Origin: Bacteroidales bacterium
GTDB lineage: Bacteria > Bacteroidota > Bacteroidia > Bacteroidales > JAOZVK01
Length of the DNA: 8,526 nt
Assembly (NCBI GenBank): GCA_029938185.1
Contig: JAOZVK010000234.1
Location: 1 to 8,526 of the forward strand
Direction of reading: 5' to 3'
The notes under the pieces were generated by a model. The model made no database searches and was not told the origin of the DNA. It saw only the letters and a program-made list of their open reading frames with translations. Numbering within the stretch: position 1 is the stretch's first letter; each line of letters opens with the position of its first letter. A program made the translations under genes and the position numbers. This document shows, one piece after another, positions 1 through 8,182 of this stretch.

Positions 1-83
1 AAATGATTTAATAGTTTAATTATCAAATAGTTTTAAGTTCGTAAAGTAGAATTACTGATATTTTTTAATTAATAGACTCTGTA

Positions 84-3000
84 ATGATTAAAATAATTCA
101 AATATTTTTAATTTTTTTGATAATAAACAATTATGTTTTTTCGCAAGAAAAAATTATACCTAAAAATATTGAATGGAAGGCTAAGTTGGTAAGAATCACC
201 AAAATAGATAAAGAGAATTTTTATTATATAAATTTTGAAAATGCTGTTTACAAAGATTTAAAAAATTTGTTACCATATTATTCTGAAACTATAAATATCG
301 AAAATCTATTTAATTCAACAAATATAAGTGCTAGAATAGTAAATCTTAAATTTTCAAAAATAAATGATAATAATATAAACAAAATTAAAGCAATTGATAA
401 AATAAATTCAAGTATAAAAGTAGAAACTAAAATTGTTTATCTACGAAAAAAGGCTTTTCTTCAAATATCTTTCATTCCTTTAATAAAAAGTACAAATGGT
501 TTAGAAAAACTTATTGAATTTGATATTTTGTTGAAACAAGAAAATACAAAAAAAGTATTAAAAATATCAAGAACTTATGCATCAAAATCAGTATTAAAAA
601 CAGGAAAATGGATTAAAATAAAAACAACAAAAGCTGGTGTTTATAAACTAAGTTTTTATGAACTAAAATCACTGGGGATTACTAATCCTGCAAATGTAAG
701 AATATTTGGCAACTCGCAGGGTATGCTGGATTATTTAAGTGATGGTGATTATTATGATGATTTACAGGAAAATAAAATACTTATTGAAAATAATTCCGTA
801 ATTTTTTATGCTACAGCAGCATCAAGCTGGGAGTATAATGAAACAGAAAAGCAATTTAACAATAAAAATCATTTGTATTCCACTGGCTCATATTATTTTC
901 TAAGTTCGGACTACAACTCTGGCTTTGATAATGTAATAAAAAAACAGGCTCAACATAGCGAACCGATAACTCACAATATTACAAATTTTAACTCATACAA
1001 ACATCACGAAATTGATACTTTCAATTTAATAAAATCAGGACAACAATGGTTTGGCGAAATATTTGATATTTATACAAACAAAAATTTCGATTTTGAATTT
1101 TCTAATATTGTTTCGGGTAGCAAAATCAATATAAAAGTAAGTGGAGCAGCACGTTCTACATTTCAAACAAGTTTCAATATATCTGCAAATGGCACAAATA
1201 ATACAATGTATTTTCTTAAAACAAATTATTCTTCAACCGATGATTATGCAATGTATAATTCACAAAGTTTTTCATTTAATTCAAATGGTGAAAAAAATAT
1301 AAATTTGCAAATTGAATATATAAAAAAGTCAGCATCGGACAAAGCTTGGCTTGATTATATAACAATAAATGCCTTAGAGTATTTAAAATATGACGAGAAA
1401 CAATTGTTTTTTAGAAATTTTGAAACTATTGGTACAAATAATGTAACAAAGTTTAATATAGAATCAAACAAATCATCAGTAAGAATTTGGGATATAAGTA
1501 ATCCTATATCAGTTTCGGAAGTAGAATTTAGTTACACTTCAAATAATTTAACTTATATAACTCAAACAAATACACTAAAAGAATATATTGTTTTTGACGA
1601 AAACACATATCTAAGTCCTATTGTTGAGGGAGATGATTTGGGTGAAATAGAAAATCAAAATCTACATGGATTAGGACAATACAATATGTTGATAGTTTGT
1701 AACAAAAAATTTATTGATTATGCTAATGAGTTGGCAACACATCATAAAACAAATGATAATCTTAGTGTTTATGTAACTACACAGGAAAAAATATATAATG
1801 AATTTTCGTCAGGTAGTGACGATGTTAGTGCAGTACGTGACTATGTTAAAATGTTTTACGATAGAGCAAGCAATGAGTCTGAAATTCCAAAATATTTACT
1901 TCTTTTTGGCGATGGCTCGTATGATAATAAAAAAATATTTGAGGATAATACAAATTTAGTTGTAACATATCAATCACCAAACTCATTGTCGCCAACAGCA
2001 TCGTTTGTAAGTGATGATTTTTTTGGACTTTTAGATGACGGCGAAGCTATAAATACAGGTTTGGTTGATATTGGAATAGGTAGACTTCCTGTTAAAAATA
2101 CAGAAGAAGCTGAAAATGCTGTGAAAAAAATTATAAGTTATAGTAAATCAAGTTCAATTGGAGATTGGAGAAGTTATCTTTGTTTTATTGCTGATGATGA
2201 AGATGGTAACATATATATTGATGATTCTGAAACTATATGTAAAATTATTGAAACAAATGCTCCTTCTTTTAATGTTGAAAAAGTTTATTTAGATGCATTT
2301 CTTCAGGTATCAGGCTCAACTGGACAAAGGTATCCAGAGGTTACAAATGTTATTAATAACCGTATGAGAAAAGGTTGTTTGCTTGTAAATTACATTGGAC
2401 ATGGAGGTACTCAGGGACTTACACACGAACGTGTAATTGGTGTTAGCGATATTACCAGTTGGGATAATTTTGATAGATTACCTCTATTTATGACAGCAAC
2501 ATGTGAATTTAGTAGGTTTGATGATTTTGAATCAACATCGGCTGGCGAAAAAGTTTTTCTCAATCCAAATGGTGGTGCAATAGCTCTTTTATCAACGACC
2601 AGATTGGTTTATTCAAATCCCAATTTTTATCTAAATAAAAGTTTTGCAGAAGTTGTATTTACACAAAATAATAATGATAAACGGCTAGGAGATATTATTC
2701 GTAAAAGCAAAAATCTTACATCATCAGGCATAAATAAACGAAACTTTACCTTATTGGGCGACCCTGCTGTTAGGCTGGCTTATCCTGAAAATAATATTAA
2801 TACTTTAAAAATTAATAATAAAAATATTGATATTAACAATGATACTTTAAAAGCCTTGAGTAAAATAACAATAAGTGGTGAATTGACAGATATACAGAAT
2901 AATAGAAAAAGTAATTTTACAGGTGTAGTATTTCCTGTTGTTTTTGATAAAGAAAAAACTGTAACTACTTTGAATAATGATGGTGTAGGTGCTTATGATT

Positions 3001-3872
3001 TTGCATCAAGAAACAATATTTTATATAAAGGAAAAGCAAGTGTGAAAAATGGAGTGTTTTCTTTTTCATTTATTGTACCCAAAGATATTATGTATAATTT
3101 TGGCGAAGGTAAGATAAGTTATTATGCATATTCAAGTGCTGATAATTCTGATGCAATAGGCTATTTTTCAAATATTATTGTAGGAGGAACATCAAATGAA
3201 GTAAATAATGATACTAAGGGACCTGAGATAAAATTACACTTAAATGATGAAAATTTTGTTTATGGAGGAATTACAAATCAAAATCCTAAAATACTGGCAT
3301 ATGTAAACGACGAGTATGGAATAAATACAGTAGGTAATGGTATTGGTCATGATATTTTGGCAACAATTGATAATAACTCTAATAGCTCAATTATATTAAA
3401 TGATTATTATGAGTCAGATATTGATAGTTATCAAAGTGGAAAAATAGAATATAATTTGTATGATATAGCAAATGGCGAACACACATTAAAACTAAAAGTA
3501 TGGGATATAAATAATAATTCATCTGAAGAAGAAATTGAGTTTACTGTATTAGATTCTAAGGATATAGAAATAAGTCATGTACTGAATTATCCAAATCCAT
3601 TTACTAGTAACACATCATTTTTCTTTGAGCACAACAAACCAAATACAAATCTTGATGTTTTAATACAAATTTATACTGTTACAGGAAAAGTAATAAAAAC
3701 AATTAATACTCAAGTAAATTCAAATGGTTTTAGATCAAATGCTATAAGCTGGGATGGAAAAAATGACTATGGAAACAGAATAGGAAGAGGTGTATACATA
3801 TATAATATAAAAGTAAGAACACCAGATGGTCAATTGGTTAGTAAGTTTGAAAAATTACTTATACTAAAATAA
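84..3872 (+). CDS. porU: Type IX secretion system sortase PorU (C25 peptidase)
   Basis: PorU is the outer-membrane-surface cysteine protease that cuts the C-terminal sorting domain from type IX secretion cargo and joins the cargo to a surface glycolipid; in Porphyromonas it works with PorV, PorQ and PorZ. The 1262-residue protein starts with a signal peptide (residues 1-20, cleavage likely at VFS|Q). A long beta-rich N-terminal region follows, then a gingipain-type C25 domain at about 530-900. That domain holds the catalytic His773 in YIGHGG and Cys807 in TATCEFSRFDD, a sequence typical of PorU rather than of gingipains. A C-terminal domain begins near NYPNPF (1168-1173) and has the FlgD-like WDGKNDYG...GRGVYIY pattern, ending in KLLILK. 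Family knowledge says PorU keeps this domain and is not itself cleaved. The protein is somewhat long for the family. porV, a common neighbour, is not next to it. ATG 84 is chosen because the signal peptide starts there; no Shine-Dalgarno is seen. Confidence 0.93.
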   Translation: MIKIIQIFLIFLIINNYVFSQEKIIPKNIEWKAKLVRITKIDKENFYYINFENAVYKDLKNLLPYYSETINIENLFNSTNISARIVNLKFSKINDNNINKIKAIDKINSSIKVETKIVYLRKKAFLQISFIPLIKSTNGLEKLIEFDILLKQENTKKVLKISRTYASKSVLKTGKWIKIKTTKAGVYKLSFYELKSLGITNPANVRIFGNSQGMLDYLSDGDYYDDLQENKILIENNSVIFYATAASSWEYNETEKQFNNKNHLYSTGSYYFLSSDYNSGFDNVIKKQAQHSEPITHNITNFNSYKHHEIDTFNLIKSGQQWFGEIFDIYTNKNFDFEFSNIVSGSKINIKVSGAARSTFQTSFNISANGTNNTMYFLKTNYSSTDDYAMYNSQSFSFNSNGEKNINLQIEYIKKSASDKAWLDYITINALEYLKYDEKQLFFRNFETIGTNNVTKFNIESNKSSVRIWDISNPISVSEVEFSYTSNNLTYITQTNTLKEYIVFDENTYLSPIVEGDDLGEIENQNLHGLGQYNMLIVCNKKFIDYANELATHHKTNDNLSVYVTTQEKIYNEFSSGSDDVSAVRDYVKMFYDRASNESEIPKYLLLFGDGSYDNKKIFEDNTNLVVTYQSPNSLSPTASFVSDDFFGLLDDGEAINTGLVDIGIGRLPVKNTEEAENAVKKIISYSKSSSIGDWRSYLCFIADDEDGNIYIDDSETICKIIETNAPSFNVEKVYLDAFLQVSGSTGQRYPEVTNVINNRMRKGCLLVNYIGHGGTQGLTHERVIGVSDITSWDNFDRLPLFMTATCEFSRFDDFESTSAGEKVFLNPNGGAIALLSTTRLVYSNPNFYLNKSFAEVVFTQNNNDKRLGDIIRKSKNLTSSGINKRNFTLLGDPAVRLAYPENNINTLKINNKNIDINNDTLKALSKITISGELTDIQNNRKSNFTGVVFPVVFDKEKTVTTLNNDGVGAYDFASRNNILYKGKASVKNGVFSFSFIVPKDIMYNFGEGKISYYAYSSADNSDAIGYFSNIIVGGTSNEVNNDTKGPEIKLHLNDENFVYGGITNQNPKILAYVNDEYGINTVGNGIGHDILATIDNNSNSSIILNDYYESDIDSYQSGKIEYNLYDIANGEHTLKLKVWDINNNSSEEEIEFTVLDSKDIEISHVLNYPNPFTSNTSFFFEHNKPNTNLDVLIQIYTVTGKVIKTINTQVNSNGFRSNAISWDGKNDYGNRIGRGVYIYNIKVRTPDGQLVSKFEKLLILK

Positions 3873-3902
3873 GGTCTTTGACCTATTTGATGTGGCTTAC
3901 GC
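3871..3902 (+). repeat. 3'-end repeat, copy A (after porU)
   Basis: The repeat begins inside the porU stop codon. It consists of the hairpin AGGTC-TTT-GACCT (3872-3884, a perfect 5-bp stem), then ATTT, seven variable bases and GCTTACGC (3895-3902). It aligns without gaps to copy B (25/32 identical) and copy C (24/32). The remaining 92 bases up to the next start codon show no clear promoter or hairpin. Confidence 0.6.
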
Positions 3903-3994
3903 AAGAATAATAAAACTGCGATTGATTTTACCAGACATTGTCTACTTATAAACACAACATATTAACTATCATCTGTATAAATTAATTATTGCAA

Positions 3995-5428
3995 ATGAAA
4001 AAAAAAATAATAATACTACTAATTCTGTTTATAACAGGTAATTTATATGCACAAGAAGAATTTAGTAAACATTTTAACGATGGTAAAATATTTTATAAAA
4101 AAGGTGAATATGAAAACGCATTTAAAAGTTTTAGATTAGCAAATTCATTTACTAAAAAAGATACTAAAAAAACAAAAAAAGTTTTTAAGTGGATTGTATT
4201 ATGTAATGAAGCCATAATAAAAAAAAATATAGAACTAAAAAATGCTCTCAAAAAAGCAAACAAGAACTATTCAAAAACAGATAGCATATTAAAAATTGTA
4301 ATTGCAGAAAAAAAACGAAATCAAAAATTATCAAATGGAGCTTTATTATTGCTAACTCTCACTTTGCCTGCTAACGAAAAAAGTATATATAAATATTACA
4401 GAAAACTTGCAGATTCAATGTATATTAACTCAAATTACTATAGAGCTACGGGTTATTACAAAGGAGTTCTATATCTTCCAGAAGCAATTGATGACGAAAA
4501 AGAATTAATTGAAAATATAAAAAATTCAGAATGGTGTTATGAAGCAAAAAAACAGGCTGACATTATGTTCTATAATAAAAATGTAGATAAAGCAAATAAA
4601 TTATTCGATAAAATATTAATTAGAAATACATTGTGTGTTTATTCAAAAAAAATTAAAAAACAAATACAAGACATAAAAAATGGTGTATTGGTTTATGTAA
4701 AAGGAGGCTCTTTTATAATGGGGAATCTACAAGGTAATAAAGACGAAAAACCATTACATGATGTATTGTTAAGTAATTATTATATAGGAAAAACTGAAGT
4801 AACAAATGAACAGTTTTCTAAATTTATGAATGAATATGGAAGTCAATATACAAAAACAGGTATTTATAAAGGAAAAAGCCTTGTTGAAAAACATAGATGG
4901 GGACTTACTGTAAAAGATGGAAAATGGATAGCAAATCAAGGATTTGAGAAACACCCTGTTGTGTCTGTATCTTGGTATGGAGCATATGAATACTGTAAAT
5001 TTTATAATTATAAATTGCCAAGCGAAGCACAATGGATGTTTGCAGCTACTGGTGGTAGCAAATCTCAGGAACGAAAATATTCAGGAAACAATAATATTGA
5101 CAAGATTGCATGGTATGCTGAAAATTCAACAAGTACTAGCAAAAAAGGAAGCACACAGGCTGTTGCCACAAAAAAACCAAACGAAATAGGAATATTTGAT
5201 ATGACTGGGAATGTATGGGAATGGTGTTTAGATGACTATAAAAATGACTACTTTAGTAAAAGTCCTATAAAAAATCCTGTAAATAAATTATCAGGAGTTT
5301 TGAAAGTATATAAAGGTGGCTCTTGGAACGACGATGAATATTATTGTAGATTAGGTATTAGAGGGCGTGATATTGTAAGCACTAGTTCCTATTTGATTGG
5401 TTTTAGAGTTGTTTCTTCAAAAAACTAA
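3995..5428 (+). CDS. Exported SUMF1/FGE-like domain protein with TPR-like N-terminal half
   Basis: The start is the ATG at 3995; the frame also opens at a TTG two codons upstream, but MKKKIIILLILF begins a normal signal peptide, cleaved near LYA|Q (19|20). The mature 458-residue protein has two parts. Residues 20-230 are helical and lysine-rich, with TPR-like segments near 26-52, 139-165 and 188-210 and a possible coiled coil near 70-110. Residues 232-477 form a formylglycine-generating-enzyme-like fold: VKGGSFIMGN, KTEVTNEQF, HPVVSVSWYGAYEYC, LPSEAQWMFAA, DMTGNVWEWC (402-411), KGGSWNDDEYYCR (440-452) and a terminal GFRVV. In true FGE the GGS loop carries two cysteines five residues apart; here the first position is Asp446 and only Cys451 remains, so sulfatase activation is unlikely. 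It lacks a lipobox cysteine and the porKLMN context, so it is not obviously GldK/PorK. No type IX sorting domain is evident. It lies 122 bases after porU; whether they are co-transcribed is not shown. Actual function unknown. Confidence 0.85.
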   Translation: MKKKIIILLILFITGNLYAQEEFSKHFNDGKIFYKKGEYENAFKSFRLANSFTKKDTKKTKKVFKWIVLCNEAIIKKNIELKNALKKANKNYSKTDSILKIVIAEKKRNQKLSNGALLLLTLTLPANEKSIYKYYRKLADSMYINSNYYRATGYYKGVLYLPEAIDDEKELIENIKNSEWCYEAKKQADIMFYNKNVDKANKLFDKILIRNTLCVYSKKIKKQIQDIKNGVLVYVKGGSFIMGNLQGNKDEKPLHDVLLSNYYIGKTEVTNEQFSKFMNEYGSQYTKTGIYKGKSLVEKHRWGLTVKDGKWIANQGFEKHPVVSVSWYGAYEYCKFYNYKLPSEAQWMFAATGGSKSQERKYSGNNNIDKIAWYAENSTSTSKKGSTQAVATKKPNEIGIFDMTGNVWEWCLDDYKNDYFSKSPIKNPVNKLSGVLKVYKGGSWNDDEYYCRLGIRGRDIVSTSSYLIGFRVVSSKN

Positions 5429-5462
5429 ATTACTGTTGTAATATTGTTAAAAATTATCATCT

Positions 5463-5494
5463 AAGGTCTTCTATCTATTTATAGTTGCTTACGC
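5463..5494 (+). repeat. 3'-end repeat, copy B (after the SUMF1-like gene)
   Basis: AAGGTC-TTC-TATCTATTT, then ATAGTT and GCTTACGC (5487-5494). It lies 34 bases after the stop codon at 5428. It aligns without gaps to copy A (25/32) and copy C (23/32). The hairpin is decayed here: the right arm TATCT keeps only three standard pairs and one G-U with AGGTC, which suggests an old copy or that the stem is not always needed. Confidence 0.55.
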
Positions 5495-5574
5495 ATTAGT
5501 ACAAAGATAATTTAATCAATAAGTTATGAATAAGTAAATGTTGAAAAACTTTTGTATGACTACTTACTTAGGAA

Positions 5575-5598
5575 ATGACGAATTATAAATTACGAATT
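5575..5598 (+). repeat. AATTACGAATT-type short repeat
   Basis: ATGACGAATTATAA is followed by ATTACGAATT, two imperfect copies of an (A)TNACGAATT unit 14 bases apart. This belongs to the AATTACGAATTACG-type strings often scattered in Bacteroidota intergenic DNA. It lies in the 273-base gap before nadE. That gap otherwise holds repeat copy B and a weak ATTAC-TGTT-GTAAT stem just after the stop at 5428. Confidence 0.45.
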
Positions 5599-5701
5599 GG
5601 TTTACACCTAAATATAAGTATCTTACAAAAAACAAATCGGAAAGTTATTTTTTAACGATTCCTAATTGACAAACAAGTATACAAAACAAAAACCTAAAAA
5701 A

Positions 5702-6529
5702 ATGATTACAAGCTACAATAAAGCAGTAGAAAATATAAGAACTCAATTATATAATTACCTTAATAACAGCAAATTAAATTCTTTAGTTGTTGGAGTATCT
5801 GGAGGAATAGATAGTGCACTTACAGTTGTTTTGGCAAAACCGGTATGCGACAAACTTAATATACCTTTGATAGGTAGAAGTATTACAATTGTAACAAACA
5901 AGCCTGATGAAATTTCACGAGCAAGAAATATTGGAACTAACTTTTGTTCTGATTTTAAAGAAATTGATTTATCAGAAAATTTTAATATAGTAGCAAAAAC
6001 TGCTATCGAAGATTTTGATAATGAAAATAAAAATTCGTTTGACTACAAAATTAGATTAGGCAATATAAAAGCCAGATTAAGAATGATGTATTTGTATGAT
6101 TTGGCTGGAAAAAATAAAGGTATGGTGCTGTCTACTGATAACTATACTGAACTATTACTTGGATTTTGGACATTACATGGTGATGTTGGCGATTATGGAA
6201 TGATTCAAAATATATGGAAAACAGAAGTATACGAAATGTCAGAATATTTAGCTTCAAAAATGAAGAATAATGATATGGCAAATGCATTGCTTGATTGTGT
6301 TTCGGCTGTTGCAACTGACGGACTTGGTATTACAAACAGCGATTTAGACCAAATAGGGGCATCAAGCTACAAGGAAGTAGACCAAATATTGATTAAGCTT
6401 CTTGATTCGGAAAAAGAATTGGGCGAATATAAAAATCATAAAGTTGTTTTACGTAAAATCAATTCAGAATTTAAAAGAAATAATCCTTATAATATTCCTC
6501 GAAAACTAATAACTGGTGAATCTTTATAA
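5702..6529 (+). CDS. nadE: Ammonia-dependent NAD+ synthetase
   Basis: NadE catalyses the last step of NAD+ synthesis in the cytosol: deamido-NAD+ plus ammonia and ATP gives NAD+, AMP and pyrophosphate. The start is set at ATG 5702, giving 275 residues, the usual size of stand-alone NadE; the frame runs 12 codons further upstream to a TTG, but that extension (TNKYTKQKPKK) is low-complexity and adds no domain. Evidence is the ATP-pyrophosphatase loop SGGIDS at 33-38, GRSITIVTNKPDE near 58-70, and the block STDNYTE (144-150) followed by LLGFWTLHGDVGDYGMIQN, which is characteristic of one branch of the family. There is no N-terminal CN-hydrolase (glutaminase) domain, so free ammonia is the expected nitrogen donor. 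The protein has no signal peptide or membrane segment. It is flanked by genes for exported proteins with gaps of 273 and 525 bases, and is probably its own transcription unit, although no convincing promoter was found upstream. Confidence 0.94.
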   Translation: MITSYNKAVENIRTQLYNYLNNSKLNSLVVGVSGGIDSALTVVLAKPVCDKLNIPLIGRSITIVTNKPDEISRARNIGTNFCSDFKEIDLSENFNIVAKTAIEDFDNENKNSFDYKIRLGNIKARLRMMYLYDLAGKNKGMVLSTDNYTELLLGFWTLHGDVGDYGMIQNIWKTEVYEMSEYLASKMKNNDMANALLDCVSAVATDGLGITNSDLDQIGASSYKEVDQILIKLLDSEKELGEYKNHKVVLRKINSEFKRNNPYNIPRKLITGESL

Positions 6530-6530
6530 G

Positions 6531-6562
6531 TAATTAACAATGAACAATGGATAATTAACAAT
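6531..6562 (+). repeat. Direct repeat TAATTAACAAT x2
   Basis: TAATTAACAAT occurs at 6531-6541 and 6552-6562, separated by GAACAATGGA, immediately after the nadE stop codon. Strings built from AACAATGAACAATGG and AATTAACAATT are common low-complexity intergenic repeats in Bacteroidota and some other phyla. Confidence 0.5.
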
Positions 6563-6565
6563 TTT

Positions 6566-6582
6566 GCTTACGCTTGATAAAC
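6566..6582 (+). repeat. Partial 3'-end repeat after nadE (GCTTACGC half)
   Basis: GCTTACGC (6566-6573), identical to the end of copies A and B, stands 36 bases after the nadE stop, followed by TTGATAAAC. The hairpin half is missing and is replaced by the TAATTAACAAT direct repeat. This is the only gene of the four without a full copy behind it. Confidence 0.4.
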
Positions 6583-6591
6583 AGCATAATA

Positions 6592-6616
6592 ATAAAAACA
6601 AAAGTGTTGTTTTTAT
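6592..6616 (+). terminator. AT-rich 10-bp stem-loop after nadE, possible terminator
   Basis: ATAAAAACAA (6592-6601) pairs perfectly with TTGTTTTTAT (6607-6616) around the 5-base loop AAGTG, 62 bases after the nadE stop. The U-rich right arm would resemble an intrinsic terminator, but the stem has only one G-C pair and would be weak. It might instead be a chance palindrome in AT-rich DNA. Confidence 0.33.
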
Positions 6617-6920
6617 ATATCGACCTACTTATTAAAATCTTTACAAACATTGCTTTTTTATAAAAACTTAACAATAAGCTCTATAATGGTTATCCCCTCC
6701 TATATAGCTACCATATCGTAAAGTTCATTATATTGCACAAAACACTAATTTCGAGCAAATATATTTCGCCTATTTACAAAACATTAAACTATTGTTTTTA
6801 AACAATATAGAAAATAAAATATAAGTTTAATTGAATAAATCATATAATTTTTGTGTCATCTAAAAAAATCCACTTATTTAGAAATAATATCAAATAATTC
6901 GACTATTAGAAATTACTATC

Positions 6921-6950
6921 TTGAATATTTAACATTTTTCTTTACATTTG
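6921..6950 (+). promoter_or_regulatory. Bacteroidota-type sigma-A promoter for the PAP2 gene
   Basis: TTG at 6921-6923 is followed, after exactly 19 bases, by TACATTTG at 6943-6950. This matches the Bacteroidota housekeeping consensus of a -33 TTG element and a -7 TAnnTTTG element. Transcription would start a few bases after 6950, leaving a 5' leader of roughly 95-100 bases before the ATG at 7055. It is the only full match to this consensus that I found upstream of any gene in the window. Confidence 0.68.
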
Positions 6951-6985
6951 CCAAAATAATTAAGCTTTTTGAGCCTTTTTACATT

Positions 6986-7002
6986 GCTTATGCAAAATAA
7001 AC
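6986..7002 (+). repeat. Degenerate partial repeat in the PAP2 leader
   Basis: GCTTATGC followed by AAAATAAAC matches the partial copy at 6566-6582 in 13 of 17 positions. It lies inside the predicted 5' leader of the PAP2 transcript. The match is short and could be chance in AT-rich DNA. Confidence 0.25.
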
Positions 7003-7054
7003 TCTAAGAGCCAAAAATATTTAATTATAAACTCTTTAAACTCATTATATTAGT

Positions 7055-8182
7055 ATGAAAAACATACAAGTAATAAAAAACATATTTATTTTAACTATTT
7101 TTTTTATTAGCTACTCAAATATTTTTTCACAGTTAAAAAAAGATTTGAAAGTTCATACATCTATTTTTGAAAATAAATATCCATTACTGAATAATTCCAA
7201 AATAAGTATTAATGAAACCTTAGATAATGAGATAATTAATAATGAAATTTTATACAAAAGTCTATTAAGAGACAGTATGATATATAAAATTTCACCAGAT
7301 ACAGAGCTGATATTTTATAAAAAGAAAAAACTTCAGGCTTTTAGAAATATACCTCGCGATTTTGTAGATTTCGCTAAATTTACAGTAAAAAAAGAAAACA
7401 TACATGGATTAGTTGGCTTGATTGGAATTAGTGCAACTTTAATTTATTTTGACCAACAGCTACTGGATAATACACATAAATTTGGAAACCATCTTGGTAT
7501 CGACTCCGAAAGACAATTTAAATCATTGGCTTCAATAAATTATGGTGGCGAAAATATTAGTGTAATTAATATTCCTGATAATTTTAATACAACTTTATAC
7601 TGGATTGGCGAGGGCTTGCCAAGCTTGTTACTTGGAGTTGGAATTTGGGTGTACGGAAAACGACACAATGATTACAGAGCACTTCAAACATCATCAAATC
7701 TTATTGAGGCTTTTATTGTTACAGGTTTTACATGTCAGTTTATAAAACATATTACAGGTAGACAAAGTCCATTTTTGTCTACAAGTCCAGGTGGTAAGTG
7801 GGATTTTTTTCCAAACCAAAAAGAATATATGGCACATGTACCAAACTACGATGCTTTTCCATCGGGGCATATGACTACACTTATGACAACAACTATGATT
7901 ATTGGAGAGAACTATCCTGAACACAGATACATAAAGCCAATTGGCTATTCGATTATGGCTCTTGTTGGTTTTTCGATGATGCATAATAAGGTACACTGGG
8001 TTAGTGATTATCCGCTTTCGATTGCATTAGGATATGTTTATGGAAAAATAATTACTTCAAGAAACAAAAAAGTTGTTAAGAAAAAGTTATTTGGGAAAAA
8101 TAAATATATAAAGTCATCATTCTTAATGCCTTATTATTATGGAAATTCAAATCTTGGACTTAGTTTAAGACTGGTTTTGTAA
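7055..8182 (+). CDS. Exported PAP2-family (type 2 phosphatidic acid) phosphatase
   Basis: This 375-residue protein has a signal peptide (1-25, cleavage near IFS|Q), a polar region to about residue 115, then a hydrophobic PAP2 core with several helices (about 120-140, 180-200, 215-232, 295-335). The three PAP2 motifs are present in altered form: C1 is K231-HITGRQSP (ending at 239), C2 is PSGH at 269-272, and C3 runs from Ser307 through the nucleophile His314 to Asp318 (SMMHNKVHWVSD). The lysine, both histidines and the aspartate are kept. The usual arginine before the C1 proline is Ser238, though Arg236 is close by, and the usual C3 arginine is Met308. PAP2 enzymes release phosphate from lipids such as phosphatidic acid, undecaprenyl pyrophosphate or lipid A; the substrate here cannot be told. 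The protein ends in a short strand-like GLSLRLVL. A good promoter lies about 100 bases upstream. The stop codon overlaps a 32-base repeat. Family assignment is firm, substrate unknown. Confidence 0.87.
   Translation: MKNIQVIKNIFILTIFFISYSNIFSQLKKDLKVHTSIFENKYPLLNNSKISINETLDNEIINNEILYKSLLRDSMIYKISPDTELIFYKKKKLQAFRNIPRDFVDFAKFTVKKENIHGLVGLIGISATLIYFDQQLLDNTHKFGNHLGIDSERQFKSLASINYGGENISVINIPDNFNTTLYWIGEGLPSLLLGVGIWVYGKRHNDYRALQTSSNLIEAFIVTGFTCQFIKHITGRQSPFLSTSPGGKWDFFPNQKEYMAHVPNYDAFPSGHMTTLMTTTMIIGENYPEHRYIKPIGYSIMALVGFSMMHNKVHWVSDYPLSIALGYVYGKIITSRNKKVVKKKLFGKNKYIKSSFLMPYYYGNSNLGLSLRLVL

Larger units (their letters stand above)
6530..7054. other. 525-base gap between nadE and the PAP2 gene
   Basis: No protein-coding frame of convincing length or composition is present on either strand. 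The contents, in order, are the TAATTAACAAT direct repeat, a partial 3'-end repeat, the AT-rich stem-loop, about 300 bases of unremarkable AT-rich DNA, the PAP2 promoter, and the PAP2 leader. ATCGACCTA at 6619-6627 matches nine bases of repeat copy C but is not followed by the rest of it. No riboswitch or RNA fold was recognised. Confidence 0.6.

Noticed and set aside
28..83. Possible porU promoter at TAGTTTTA (28-35)
   Set aside because: It lacks the final G of TAnnTTTG and no TTG lies at the right distance upstream. The true promoter may lie before the window.
4769..5189. Frames of 87 codons (minus strand) and 81 codons (plus strand) inside the SUMF1-like gene
   Set aside because: Both lie wholly within a well-supported coding domain in another frame and have no recognisable features.
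4690..5428. Assignment of the SUMF1-like gene as a true formylglycine-generating enzyme or as gldK
   Set aside because: The first active-site cysteine is Asp446, which argues against FGE; there is no lipoprotein cysteine or porKLMN neighbour to support gldK.
5545..5556. AACTTTTG as a -7 box for nadE
   Set aside because: It misses the first T of TAnnTTTG and has no well-placed TTG about 19 bases upstream.
6132..6314. 60-codon minus-strand frame inside nadE
   Set aside because: Shadow of the NadE active-site region.
6756..6763. Minus-strand TATATTTG as a reverse promoter
   Set aside because: No TTG at a suitable distance on that strand and no gene for it to drive; short AT-rich motifs of this kind arise by chance here.
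7694..7996. 100-codon minus-strand frame rich in Cys, His and Trp
   Set aside because: It is the antisense of the conserved PAP2 motifs; its odd composition follows from that.
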